From: Bacillota bacterium
Lineage (GTDB): Bacteria; Bacillota; Clostridia; Christensenellales; Aristaeellaceae
NCBI GenBank assembly: GCA_023415145.1
Contig: JAEZLW010000033.1
Location: 1-15,433, forward strand
Direction: 5' to 3'
Length of the DNA stretch: 15,433 bases
How positions within the stretch are numbered: position 1 is the first letter of the stretch; each line of letters starts with the position of its first letter. Below are positions 7,161 through 14,754 of the stretch, in pieces. The notes below the pieces were generated by a model that did no database searches, was not told where the DNA came from, and saw only the letters and a list, made by a program, of their open reading frames with translations. The translations under genes were made by a program, and so were the position numbers.

Positions 7161-7377
7161 GCATGTTCACCTCATCTGTTGTAGGATACTCATGCTTATG
7201 CGCAGACAAGCCCCTTCATACCAATGAAAAACAAGAATGCATCCAAAGCTGTGAGAGCTTTCGCCAGGCAACAAGGAGGCGAAGCGACACAACACCGCGG
7301 CCAGGAGTGGTTCGGCAGCCCTTACTGTCATGCGCAAAAAGATGCGCAGCAATCATATGTTCGTTTTTGAGTTGGTA
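7161..7377 (-). other. gpr-spoIIP intergenic region
   Basis: The 217 bases hold no supported gene. On the minus strand there is a 6-bp stem with two copies of TGCGCA around a 6-base loop (near 7329-7346) and a stem of about 8 bp with one bulge (arms near 7257-7265 and 7278-7285), which may structure the spoIIP leader. Neither is followed by a T-run. A sporulation promoter is expected, but no good sigma-E match was found; CATAAGCAT just upstream of spoIIP is a weak -10 candidate. Confidence 0.4.
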
Positions 7378-8301
7378 TCAATGCATCAAAATAGGAATTT
7401 CGTCCCCGGAGAGTTGAGGCTGCAAAGCCATGTTGATACCCAGCGAAAGCACCTCGGCTAAATTGCCCACCAATTCATCTACTTCACGGGGAGTGACAAC
7501 CATTTCCCCCAGGGAATGGGCGTAGATTTTATCAGTCAGCGCATCCACCGCGTCCATATGGTCGGAGGATGGCATTTGCAGGTCACGCAATAGGATGGCC
7601 AATGCATCCTTTGCAATGGTAGCGGCATAAACCACCATGGGCACACCAATAGCAATCACGGGAACACCCAGGGTGTCGGGTGTAAGGCCCAAACGGTGAT
7701 TGCCCACGCCACTGCCGGGGCTGATGCCCGTATCGGTGATTTGCACGGTGGTGCAGATTCTGCCCGTTTCCATGGCAGCCAGTGCGTCGATGGCAATCAC
7801 TGCCGCCGGGCGAACATGCTCCACAATGCCCCGCACCATTTCCGCAGTCTCCATGCCGGTCACGCCCAAAACACCGGGAGAAACGGCACATACGCTGCGC
7901 AAGCGCCCTTTCAGATCCTCCGGAACATTTTGTCTAAGATGGCGCGTAACAAGCGTATTTTCCACCACCCGTGCTCCAAGCGCGTCCGCTGTCACACGGC
8001 GGTTGCCAAGGCCAATCACAAGAATCTCCCCCGATTCCGGCAGCATGTCGTTCAGCGCGTCGCTGAGCAGCTCTGCCACACGCCTTCTCAGATCCGCCCC
8101 GCCTTTGGGAAGCCTGTCGCAGCAAATGGTTACAAATGTACCACATTGCTTGCCCAAACGGCAGGCGGCTTCCTCGGAATCGATGGTAACGGTGGTCCGG
8201 GAGATATCTCCTTCCTCCCAGTTGTCAACGCGGATGCCGCTTTTGTCGCCGGTATAGCATCCGGCACTTTCCATGGCCAAGTCCGTACGAACGCCGCGCA
8301 T
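7378..8301 (-). CDS. gpr: Germination protease GPR (spore endopeptidase, aspartic family A25)
   Basis: GPR is made as an inactive zymogen in the forespore and degrades small acid-soluble spore proteins at germination. RTDLA at residues 5-9 matches the autoprocessing site of characterised GPRs, where cleavage falls after the Asp. The two catalytic aspartates are in TADALG (Asp106) and AIDALA (Asp172); their spacing of 66 equals that of Asp127 and Asp193 in the Bacillus megaterium enzyme. I chose the ATG at 8301-8299, giving 307 residues, because GGAGGG lies 6 bases upstream. An in-frame ATG at 8352 has no ribosome site and would start upstream of the predicted transcript start. The short form leaves a 7-residue propeptide. 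The protein is shorter after the second Asp than the Bacillus enzyme. Its start codon lies in a strong hairpin, described separately. Confidence 0.93.
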   Translation of the reverse strand: MRGVRTDLAMESAGCYTGDKSGIRVDNWEEGDISRTTVTIDSEEAACRLGKQCGTFVTICCDRLPKGGADLRRRVAELLSDALNDMLPESGEILVIGLGNRRVTADALGARVVENTLVTRHLRQNVPEDLKGRLRSVCAVSPGVLGVTGMETAEMVRGIVEHVRPAAVIAIDALAAMETGRICTTVQITDTGISPGSGVGNHRLGLTPDTLGVPVIAIGVPMVVYAATIAKDALAILLRDLQMPSSDHMDAVDALTDKIYAHSLGEMVVTPREVDELVGNLAEVLSLGINMALQPQLSGDEIPILMH

Positions 8302-8338
8302 GCTGATCCCTCCGTTCCTTTCCAAATCAGCATGCGCG
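8295..8338 (-). promoter_or_regulatory. Start-codon-sequestering hairpin of gpr
   Basis: Plus-strand arms CGCGCATGCTGAT (8295-8307) and ATCAGCATGCGCG (8326-8338) are a perfect 13-bp inverted repeat with an 18-base loop. In RNA read from the minus strand, the downstream arm contains the gpr ATG (8301-8299) and the loop holds the GGAGGG ribosome site. No T-run follows, so it is not an intrinsic terminator. The upstream arm overlaps the -10 of the sigma-G-like promoter and would therefore be absent from transcripts begun there. Confidence 0.75.
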
Positions 8339-8358
8339 ACGCCTTGTTCCATTATTCA
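8328..8358 (-). promoter_or_regulatory. Sigma-G-like forespore promoter of gpr
   Basis: On the minus strand, TGAATA (8353-8358) matches the Bacillus sigma-G -35 consensus exactly. An 18-base spacer (8335-8352) follows, then CATGCTG (8328-8334), which matches CATACTA at five of seven places. Transcription would start near 8321, leaving a leader of about 20 bases containing GGAGGG. gpr is known to be sigma-G dependent in Bacillus, so the match is expected for this gene. Confidence 0.65.
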
Positions 8359-8373
8359 TGGTTTGGGAAAATA

Positions 8374-9543
8374 TCAGCCCTCGTACCGCAGTGCGTCAAT
8401 GGGACGTAGTTTGGATGCCTTGTTGGCCGGGTAAAGACCGAATACCACCCCAATGAACACCGAAAAACCAATTGCAAGCATCGAAACCATGGGCGATATG
8501 GTCAGCGTCATTACCAGTACGGGACCCAGGAAGAAGCAGGCTGCCGTAGCGATGATAAGACCCAGCAATCCGCCCATCAGGCTTACGACAAGCGCCTCAA
8601 TCAGGAACTGCATCAGTATATTTCCTCTGGCTGCTCCGATGGCTTTTCTGATGCCAATCTCCCTGGTGCGCTCTGAGACGGAAACCAGCATGATGTTCAT
8701 GATGCCGATGCCGCCTACCAGAAGCGATATGGCCGCAATGCCGCCCAGCATAAGCGTCATGGTTGCAGTGGTTTCACTTAAGGTAGAAAGCTCTTTTGTT
8801 TGATTATAAACGCTGTATTGGGAACTGGTACTGAATACGGTATTCAGGAATGCCGTCACAGCCTCCTGAGCCGAAACAACCTCCTGGGAGGATGCGGCTG
8901 ATACATAGAAGCTGGAGATGCCCCGCTGGGAGAATAGCCTCTCTGCCAGCGTAAACGGGATGAGTATCAGGTTGTCGCCAGTTCCCGCTATGGTGGAACC
9001 CATTTCTTCAAGAACGCCGACAACGGTAAAGGTATAGCCATTCAGCGAAAAAATCTCCCCTACGACACGTACGGTGCCAAACATTTCTGTGGCTGCTTCC
9101 GAACCAATCACTGCAACAAAGCTTCTGTTGTCGATATCCGGGTCTTTCAAAAAGCGGCCCGTTTGCACAATATAGTTGCGTATCAGCTCATATCCGGGCG
9201 TGGTTCCCTGTATAGAGGCGTCATCATATGTAGTAACGCCGGCCTTTACAGTACCGGATACATTTACGATAGGTGCGACATAGGCAATGCCATCGGTTCC
9301 CGAAAGCTGCTGCAGGTCTTCTATCGTGATAGGATTTCGCCATCTTGCCCGGATGCTGACACTGATCAGGTTGGTGCCCATGCTCTCAATGCGGCTGACA
9401 ACAGAAGCATTTGCCCCTTGGGCAATGGCGACCAGAACAACAATGGCTACAACGCCGATGACAACGCCAAGTATCGTCAGAAAGGACCGCATCTTGTTTC
9501 CGCCGATGGCCTTTAATGCCTTTCTAAACGACTGGTACATCAT
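8374..9543 (-). CDS. MacB-like ABC transporter permease (FtsX/MacB_PCD)
   Basis: This 389-residue membrane protein has the MacB permease plan: a first membrane segment (about 20-42, after RSFLTILGVVIG), a large extracytoplasmic domain (about 45-260) and three membrane helices near the C-terminus. Between the second and third helices is the family hallmark SERTREIGIRKAIGA, the coupling region that contacts the ATPase; the end reads ASKLRPIDALRYEG. The start is the first of two adjacent ATGs, preceded by AAGGAG at 6 bases, which makes it overlap the ATPase gene by 20 bases. With the ATPase and adaptor it forms a MacAB/YknXYZ-type system. Such systems export peptides, toxins or antimicrobials; the substrate here is unknown. 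No terminator separates it from gpr. Confidence 0.93.
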   Translation of the reverse strand: MMYQSFRKALKAIGGNKMRSFLTILGVVIGVVAIVVLVAIAQGANASVVSRIESMGTNLISVSIRARWRNPITIEDLQQLSGTDGIAYVAPIVNVSGTVKAGVTTYDDASIQGTTPGYELIRNYIVQTGRFLKDPDIDNRSFVAVIGSEAATEMFGTVRVVGEIFSLNGYTFTVVGVLEEMGSTIAGTGDNLILIPFTLAERLFSQRGISSFYVSAASSQEVVSAQEAVTAFLNTVFSTSSQYSVYNQTKELSTLSETTATMTLMLGGIAAISLLVGGIGIMNIMLVSVSERTREIGIRKAIGAARGNILMQFLIEALVVSLMGGLLGLIIATAACFFLGPVLVMTLTISPMVSMLAIGFSVFIGVVFGLYPANKASKLRPIDALRYEG

Positions 9544-10216
9544 GCGCAGCTCCTTCCTCCCAGACATGCCCGTCCTCAATATGGATGACCCTTTGGGCTG
9601 TTAATGCCACCGACGGGTCATGCGTAATGATCACAATGGTGTTTCCCGCTTCATGGAGCCGGTGAAACAATTCCAGTATCTCATGACCCGTCTTTTGGTC
9701 CAGGTTGCCGGTGGGTTCATCCGCCAGTATCAGCGCGGGCTGTGCTGCCAGGGCTCTTGCAATGGCGGCTCGCTGTTGCTGTCCGCCGGACAATTGTGTG
9801 GGCCTGTGTTTCATACGTTCTGTCAAGCCGACCTGCGAAAGGGCCATGATCGCTCTCTCCTTGCGTTCCTTGACATGCATGTTCTGGTAGACCAATGGCA
9901 ATTCCACATTTTCCAGTGCGGTGAGCCTGGAAAGGAGATTGAAGCCCTGAAAAATAAAACCGATATGGTTGTTTCGTATCTTCGCCAACTGCCGCTGGTT
10001 GTACTTTTCTATGGGCTTTCCATTCAGGGCGTACGACCCGGAATCAGCGGTATCCAAACAGCCGATGATATTCATCAGTGTAGACTTTCCGCTGCCGGAG
10101 GGACCTATGATGGCTACAAACTCCCCTTTTTCTATGGAAAGGGAAACATCTGCCAACGCATAGATTTCCTCGCCGCCCATTTTATACTTTTTCTCGATAT
10201 GTTCCATCCGGATCAT
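9524..10216 (-). CDS. MacB/LolD-type ABC transporter ATPase
   Basis: This 230-residue cytoplasmic ATPase drives the MacB-like permease. All motifs are intact: Walker A GPSGSGKST (about 38-46), Q-loop FIFQGFNLL, signature LSGGQQQR, Walker B LILADEP followed by TGNLD, and the H-loop ITHD. It is the stand-alone size of the LolD/MacB subfamily, without a fused permease. The AGGAGGGA ribosome site (10223-10230) overlaps the stop codon of the adaptor gene, 12 bases before this ATG, and the 3' end overlaps the permease start by 20 bases, so translation of the three genes is probably coupled. Confidence 0.96.
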   Translation of the reverse strand: MIRMEHIEKKYKMGGEEIYALADVSLSIEKGEFVAIIGPSGSGKSTLMNIIGCLDTADSGSYALNGKPIEKYNQRQLAKIRNNHIGFIFQGFNLLSRLTALENVELPLVYQNMHVKERKERAIMALSQVGLTERMKHRPTQLSGGQQQRAAIARALAAQPALILADEPTGNLDQKTGHEILELFHRLHEAGNTIVIITHDPSVALTAQRVIHIEDGHVWEEGAAHDVPVV

Positions 10217-10228
10217 GGCTCATCCCTC

Positions 10229-11881
10229 CTAATTGCCGGGCCGCTGCCTATCACCCTGGCCTCCGCCTTGTCCGCCTCCGCTGGGGAAGCTGCGGTTTCC
10301 ACCGCCATCAGTGATGCTGTTGGGGGGCGTAAATCCTTCACTGACTCCGGGCATCTGCATCATTCCCATTCCGCCCATCGTCTGGTTGTTTGTTCCGTTG
10401 GTGCCAGATGCTCTTGTCACCAAAACAGAATCCCCGGCTTTCAGGCCTGACTTAACTTCGGCATATGTATCACTGGAAAGGCCGGTGGTTACATAGGTTT
10501 TGATGCCGGGTTCCTCAGAGTCTGCTCCAATGGACGCATCATACAGCCAAACATACTGCCCTCTTTTTGATGAATGAAGGGCTGTGATCGGTACGAGCAC
10601 CACACCTTCGGCATCGCCAACATGGATAGTCGCTGTACCGTTCATGCCGATCTTCAGCATGTCATCGCCTTGTACGTCCAACGTTACACTGTATGTGGTT
10701 ACACCACTGGAGCTTACGCCGATCTGGGATATATAGGACACCGTTGCCTGATAGGTCCTGTCGGTTATGGCGTCCATCTCGATGGTAACATTCTGTCCAA
10801 CCTTTACATTGATGATATCCAGTTCATCCACACTGACGATCATCTGCTTGGCATCACCGGAATATAAAGCAGCCAAAGCCGCACCAGCAGGCTGTTCTGT
10901 GCCGGATGCTGATACAACCGTCGAAACAATGCCATTTGTCGATGAAGCAATTGTCCCTGTAGACAAAACCGATTTGGCTTCTTTCAGCTTCTCAAGAATT
11001 TCGTCTTGTTTCTTTTGAAGTGCTGCGTATTCAGAGGAGACTGGTACATTCACCAAATAGAACAAGGTGCTTCCCCTGCCTGGCTTGGCATTTATTGCAT
11101 GGTATACCTTGGAGATTTGCCCCTTAGCCGTAGACGTGTATCGAAACGGGAGATTGATCTGTGCCGTTCCGTTGCCAATGATGATGCTGTTGCTGACAAC
11201 CTGTATGCTGGCACCTTCCAGCGTCTTTGCATCACTGAAGGTGATGGTAGCGGTGCCGTTTGATATTCTCTCTACAAGTCCACTATATTTTGTTGTACCG
11301 TCGAAAACATTCACTTCCTGACCGACGGTTAAATCGGAAGCCGGTATCGATACGTTCATCTTCCCATCCATGGAAAGAAGCATCAAAGCTCCATACTTGT
11401 CCATGACATCTTGAACAAGATCATTTGCAGTACCATAAATTGCTTTGATCCGGCCGGTCGATGAAAGCGTCAGCTTTGATTCGTCACTGTAAGAACGGGC
11501 CAATTGCACCAGTGTACTACTGTTTGCGGTCAGTTCTGCTTCCAGTGTGGCGATGGCAGTTTCAAGCGCATTTGTATCCACATCCACCAAGGGATCGCCG
11601 GTGGCCACCTGTTCACCGGCTGTCACATGAACATTGGTGATGGTTACAGGATAGGATACTTCCACATTTTCTGTCTTGGAGATGCTCAGGGTACCAGTGC
11701 CAGTAACCGTCTTCTCCAAATTCCCGGTGCCGATCTGCACTTTCTCATAAGCTACGGTATCGGCTGCAGATGTCGTTACGGCCTGTCTGCTTAGATAAAA
11801 CCGGTAGCCCCCGTACCCCAAGCCTCCTGAGATGATGCAAAGAATGAGTATTTTCATAATGGTCTTCAATGCCTTGTTCAT
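10229..11881 (-). CDS. MacA-like (HlyD family) membrane-fusion/adaptor protein with internal duplication
   Basis: This 550-residue protein is anchored by one N-terminal membrane helix (about 8-27) and acts outside the membrane as partner of the MacB-like transporter. The first lipoyl half is near 71-102 and a helix runs about 103-130. A segment of about 145 residues (136-282) then interrupts the usual helical hairpin. The return helix is about 283-306, the second lipoyl half 307-345, the beta-barrel about 346-425 and the membrane-proximal domain up to about 490. The inserted segment resembles the lipoyl-half plus beta-barrel that follows: compare LTVGQEVNVF at 184-193 with VKVGQNVTIE at 359-368. 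The last 60 residues are a low-complexity Gly/Met/Pro tail. AAGGAGG is 5 bases before the ATG. It is the first gene of the operon. Adaptors of this size are longer than E. coli MacA (about 370). Confidence 0.9.
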   Translation of the reverse strand: MNKALKTIMKILILCIISGGLGYGGYRFYLSRQAVTTSAADTVAYEKVQIGTGNLEKTVTGTGTLSISKTENVEVSYPVTITNVHVTAGEQVATGDPLVDVDTNALETAIATLEAELTANSSTLVQLARSYSDESKLTLSSTGRIKAIYGTANDLVQDVMDKYGALMLLSMDGKMNVSIPASDLTVGQEVNVFDGTTKYSGLVERISNGTATITFSDAKTLEGASIQVVSNSIIIGNGTAQINLPFRYTSTAKGQISKVYHAINAKPGRGSTLFYLVNVPVSSEYAALQKKQDEILEKLKEAKSVLSTGTIASSTNGIVSTVVSASGTEQPAGAALAALYSGDAKQMIVSVDELDIINVKVGQNVTIEMDAITDRTYQATVSYISQIGVSSSGVTTYSVTLDVQGDDMLKIGMNGTATIHVGDAEGVVLVPITALHSSKRGQYVWLYDASIGADSEEPGIKTYVTTGLSSDTYAEVKSGLKAGDSVLVTRASGTNGTNNQTMGGMGMMQMPGVSEGFTPPNSITDGGGNRSFPSGGGQGGGQGDRQRPGN

Positions 11882-11920
11882 GGGAACCTCCTTGCATGCG
11901 GATGTTTTGTCATCGGATGC

Positions 11921-11975
11921 AGTATAGGGGCTGGATGTTGTGGGAAAATGAAGGTAATGTGAATGTTATGTGTAA
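11921..11975 (-). promoter_or_regulatory. Mac operon promoter with phased direct repeats
   Basis: On the minus strand a good -10, TATACT (11921-11926), has no recognisable -35 at 16-18 bases. The -35 place is instead filled by direct repeats, written on the plus strand as GGGAAAATGAA (11942-11952), GGTAATGTGAA (11953-11963) and a looser TGTTATGTGTAA (11964-11975). The first two agree at eight of eleven positions and the period is one helical turn. That layout fits an activator such as an OmpR-type response regulator, but this is inference. Confidence 0.45.
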
Positions 11976-12016
11976 ATAATCCAAATGGAATGCTATTTGG
12001 ACGTATGCTCATTCCC

Positions 12017-12045
12017 TTGACAATTCCATTGGAATGGCTGATAAT
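12017..12045 (+). promoter_or_regulatory. Sigma-A promoter of the DUF512-der-plsY operon, with a palindrome in the spacer
   Basis: TTGACA (12017-12022) and GATAAT (12040-12045) are separated by 17 bases, close to consensus. Transcription would begin near 12052, about 40 bases before the TTG start codon. The spacer contains ATTCCATTGGAAT (12023-12035), a palindrome with 6-bp arms around one base, well placed for a repressor. Confidence 0.8.
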
Positions 12046-12092
12046 GTATCCTGCGTTTATATGCCTGTATCCGGATAAAGGGGGATTGGGGC

Positions 12093-13421
12093 TTGCCGCA
12101 TACCATTACAGCCGTACGGCGCAATAGCGCCGCCCACCGCAGCGGCGTCCGTCCCGGGGACAAACTCATGCGCATGAACGGTGAAGAAATCATTGATCAG
12201 ATCGATTATCAGGCTCTTTCCACCAACAGCCTTGTGATCCTGGACATTGAGAAAAAGAATGGCGAGAACGCCATCTTCACCATCCAGAAGGATGAATACG
12301 AGCCTTTGGGCATTCAATTGGAAGACACACTGCTTTCCCGTCCCCGAAGCTGCCGGAACCATTGCGTTTTTTGCTTTATCGACCAAATGCCATTAAGCCT
12401 TCGAAAGACGCTGTATGTCAAGGATGATGACTGGCGGCTTTCGCTGATGATGGGCAATTACATCACCCTCACCAACGTCTCGGAAGCTGAAATGGACCGT
12501 ATTATCCGCCGCCATGCCAGTCCCTTATATATATCCATACATGCCACCGACGGCGCTGTGCGCAGGCAGATGATGAAAAATCCCGGTGCAGACAGGATCA
12601 TGGAGCACCTTGAGCGCCTGGCCAAGGCCGGTATCCAGTTCCATTGCCAGATCGTGCTTTGCCCCGGCATCAACGATGGACCGGTGCTTAACAAGACTCT
12701 TTCTGATCTATTGTCTTTGTACCCTGCCGCCCGGTCAGCGGCCTTGGTGCCGGTAGGGCTGACCAGGCACCGGGAAGGGTTGGAACCGTTGATTCCATTT
12801 ACAAATAGTTCTGCGGCTGAGTTGGTACAAAGAATAAAGCCTTTGCAGCAGCAAAACCTTGAAAAGTACGGCACTGCCTTTGTTTTCCCGGCGGACGAGC
12901 TGTATTGTTTAAGCGGCCTGCCCCTCCCGCTTGAAGCGGAATACGAGGATTTTCCTCAAATTGAAAATGGCGTTGGTCTTTTAAGGCTGTTTATCAGCGA
13001 TGTGGAGCAGTCAGCGGAAGATTTGGCCATGCCTGATGACATGCCAAGACGGATTACCATTGCTTGCGGTGTGTCCGTAGCCCCATTCCTCCGGGATCTG
13101 GCAGATAAGTACGGTCCACCCCAGGTGGCAGTGGATATCAGGCCTATCCGGAATGATTTTTTCGGCCATACCATCACTGTTACCGGGTTGATAACAGGGC
13201 AAGACCTGATCCGGCAGCTTCAAAACGTGGAAACAGACAGGATATTGATTTGTGCCAACATGCTTCGGGCGGAAGGCGATCTGTTTCTGGATGGTCTGTC
13301 CCTGGAGGAAGTGAAAAAAGCCCTCCCCGCACCGCTGTATGTGATTCCAAACAGCGGGAAAGCCTTTTACTGCGCCCTATACGGCATCACCACCGATACG
13401 GAGGAACATACAGATGGCTAA
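12093..13421 (+). CDS. DUF512 family radical SAM protein with N-terminal PDZ-like domain
   Basis: This 442-residue protein has a PDZ-like N-terminus (AAHRSGVRPGDKLMRMNG, about 13-30), then a radical-SAM-type iron-sulphur motif CRNHCVFC (Cys87, Cys91, Cys94, the C-x3-C-x2-C pattern), and a C-terminal DUF512 region containing GLTRHREGL and HTITVTGLITGQDL. The family is conserved in Firmicutes and cyanobacteria and has no established reaction. It habitually precedes der in Clostridia, suggesting a link with ribosome assembly or RNA modification, which is inference. I take TTG at 12093 as start: no ATG or GTG lies in frame between it and an upstream stop in the promoter, GGGGGA is 7 bases upstream, and the PDZ domain begins here. 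A 6-bp GC stem (12117-12132) lies early in the coding region. Its end overlaps der by 8 bases. Confidence 0.9.
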   Translation: MPHTITAVRRNSAAHRSGVRPGDKLMRMNGEEIIDQIDYQALSTNSLVILDIEKKNGENAIFTIQKDEYEPLGIQLEDTLLSRPRSCRNHCVFCFIDQMPLSLRKTLYVKDDDWRLSLMMGNYITLTNVSEAEMDRIIRRHASPLYISIHATDGAVRRQMMKNPGADRIMEHLERLAKAGIQFHCQIVLCPGINDGPVLNKTLSDLLSLYPAARSAALVPVGLTRHREGLEPLIPFTNSSAAELVQRIKPLQQQNLEKYGTAFVFPADELYCLSGLPLPLEAEYEDFPQIENGVGLLRLFISDVEQSAEDLAMPDDMPRRITIACGVSVAPFLRDLADKYGPPQVAVDIRPIRNDFFGHTITVTGLITGQDLIRQLQNVETDRILICANMLRAEGDLFLDGLSLEEVKKALPAPLYVIPNSGKAFYCALYGITTDTEEHTDG

Positions 13422-14754
13422 ACCCCTGGTCGCCATAGTGGGCCGCCCCAATGTGGGCAAGTCCACTTTCTTTAACAAAATATCAGGCAGGCGCATATCC
13501 ATTGTGGAGGATGTCCCCGGCGTGACCAGGGATCGCATTTATGCTGACGTTGATTGGATGGGCCGTAAATTCACACTCATCGATACGGGCGGCATTGATC
13601 CCCACAGTGAAGATGTGCTGCTATCGCAAATGCGCCATCAGGCGCAAATCGCCATGGATATGGCAGATGTGATCTGCTTTTTTGTGGATGCCAGGGCAGG
13701 CCTAACGCCCGACGACGAAGAGGTGGCCAGGCTTCTTCGCAAAACCCGCAAGCCCCTTTTGCTGGTAGTAAACAAGCTGGATTATGCCGGAATGGATAAC
13801 GTATTGTTTGAGTATTACGAGCTGGGCCTTGGCGATCCCATCGGCATCTCCAGCACAAACATGCTGGGCCTTGGCGATCTTTTGGAGCAAATAGTAAAGA
13901 GACTTCCCCCACCGGATAAGGAGGAGCAGGACGAAGCGGAGCATGTACTGCAACTGGCGGTGGTTGGACGGCCCAACGTAGGCAAAAGCTCGCTGGTGAA
14001 CAAATTATTAAACCAGGAACGTTCCATGGTCTCCGACATTCCAGGTACGACGAGGGATGCTATCGATACCCGCTTTACCGGCAAGGATGGCACGGAATAC
14101 AACATCATTGATACAGCCGGCATGCGACGCAAGCGGTCCATTGAGGATGACACTTTGGAGCGCTACAGCGTACTGCGCAGCATCTCCGCCATCCGCCGCT
14201 GCGATGTTGCATTGATCCTGATTGATGCCATAGACGGTGTCACGGAACAGGATACAAAAATCGCGGGGATGGTGCATGAGGAAGGCAAGGGTGCCATCAT
14301 CGTGGTGAACAAATGGGATGTCGTGGAAAAGGATACCGGCACCCTGGAAACCTACCGCAAGGAAGTGCTGGAAGCACTGAAGTTCATGGATTACGCCCCG
14401 GTGATATTTCTTTCTGCGATGACCGGCCAGCGGGTGCATACGGTTCTGGAGTGGGTGGACAAGGTATGGGCTCAATGCACAAAGCGGGTGCCGACAGGCC
14501 TGCTGAATGATGTGCTGGCAGATGCGCAAGGCTCTTTGCAGCCGCCTTCCACGGGGGGACGCAGGCTAAAAATCTATTATGCCACACAGCAGGCTGTTTG
14601 CCCGCCCGCCTTTGTGATGTTTGTCAATGATGAAAAACTGATGCACTTTGCCTACCAGCGGTATTTGGAAAACCACTTCCGCAAAACATTCGGTTTTGAG
14701 GGAACGCCACTGCGCTTTATACTTCGGGAAAAGCAAAAGGAGAATCAGTCATGA
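13414..14754 (+). CDS. der: Ribosome-assembly GTPase Der (EngA)
   Basis: Der is an essential GTPase with two tandem G domains that helps mature the 50S ribosomal subunit. The 446-residue length is typical. G domain 1 shows GRPNVGKST (10-18), DTGG (57-60) and NKLD (120-123). G domain 2 shows GRPNVGKSS (185-193), DTAGMRRK (233-240) and NKWD (299-302). A KH-like RNA-binding domain fills about 356-440, with the usual GGRRLKIYYATQ segment. The ATG overlaps the end of the DUF512 gene (the stop TAA lies within its first codons) and GGAGGA is 8 bases upstream, so translation is coupled. All catalytic motifs are intact. Confidence 0.98.
   Translation: MAKPLVAIVGRPNVGKSTFFNKISGRRISIVEDVPGVTRDRIYADVDWMGRKFTLIDTGGIDPHSEDVLLSQMRHQAQIAMDMADVICFFVDARAGLTPDDEEVARLLRKTRKPLLLVVNKLDYAGMDNVLFEYYELGLGDPIGISSTNMLGLGDLLEQIVKRLPPPDKEEQDEAEHVLQLAVVGRPNVGKSSLVNKLLNQERSMVSDIPGTTRDAIDTRFTGKDGTEYNIIDTAGMRRKRSIEDDTLERYSVLRSISAIRRCDVALILIDAIDGVTEQDTKIAGMVHEEGKGAIIVVNKWDVVEKDTGTLETYRKEVLEALKFMDYAPVIFLSAMTGQRVHTVLEWVDKVWAQCTKRVPTGLLNDVLADAQGSLQPPSTGGRRLKIYYATQQAVCPPAFVMFVNDEKLMHFAYQRYLENHFRKTFGFEGTPLRFILREKQKENQS

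Noticed and set aside
7161..7240. A sigma-E promoter for spoIIP based on CATAAGCAT
   Set aside because: The -10 matches only in part and no ATATT-like -35 lies at the right distance.
7167..7352. A 61-residue minus-strand frame between gpr and spoIIP
   Set aside because: It needs a TTG start with no ribosome site and shows no protein-like pattern.
8295..8338. The gpr inverted repeat as a terminator of the mac operon
   Set aside because: No T-run follows on the minus strand, and the stem contains the gpr start codon.
8302..8352. An upstream start for gpr giving 324 residues
   Set aside because: No ribosome site precedes 8352, and the region holds the sigma-G-like -10 and spacer, so it would not be in the forespore transcript. 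The start at 8301 has GGAGGG at 6 bases.
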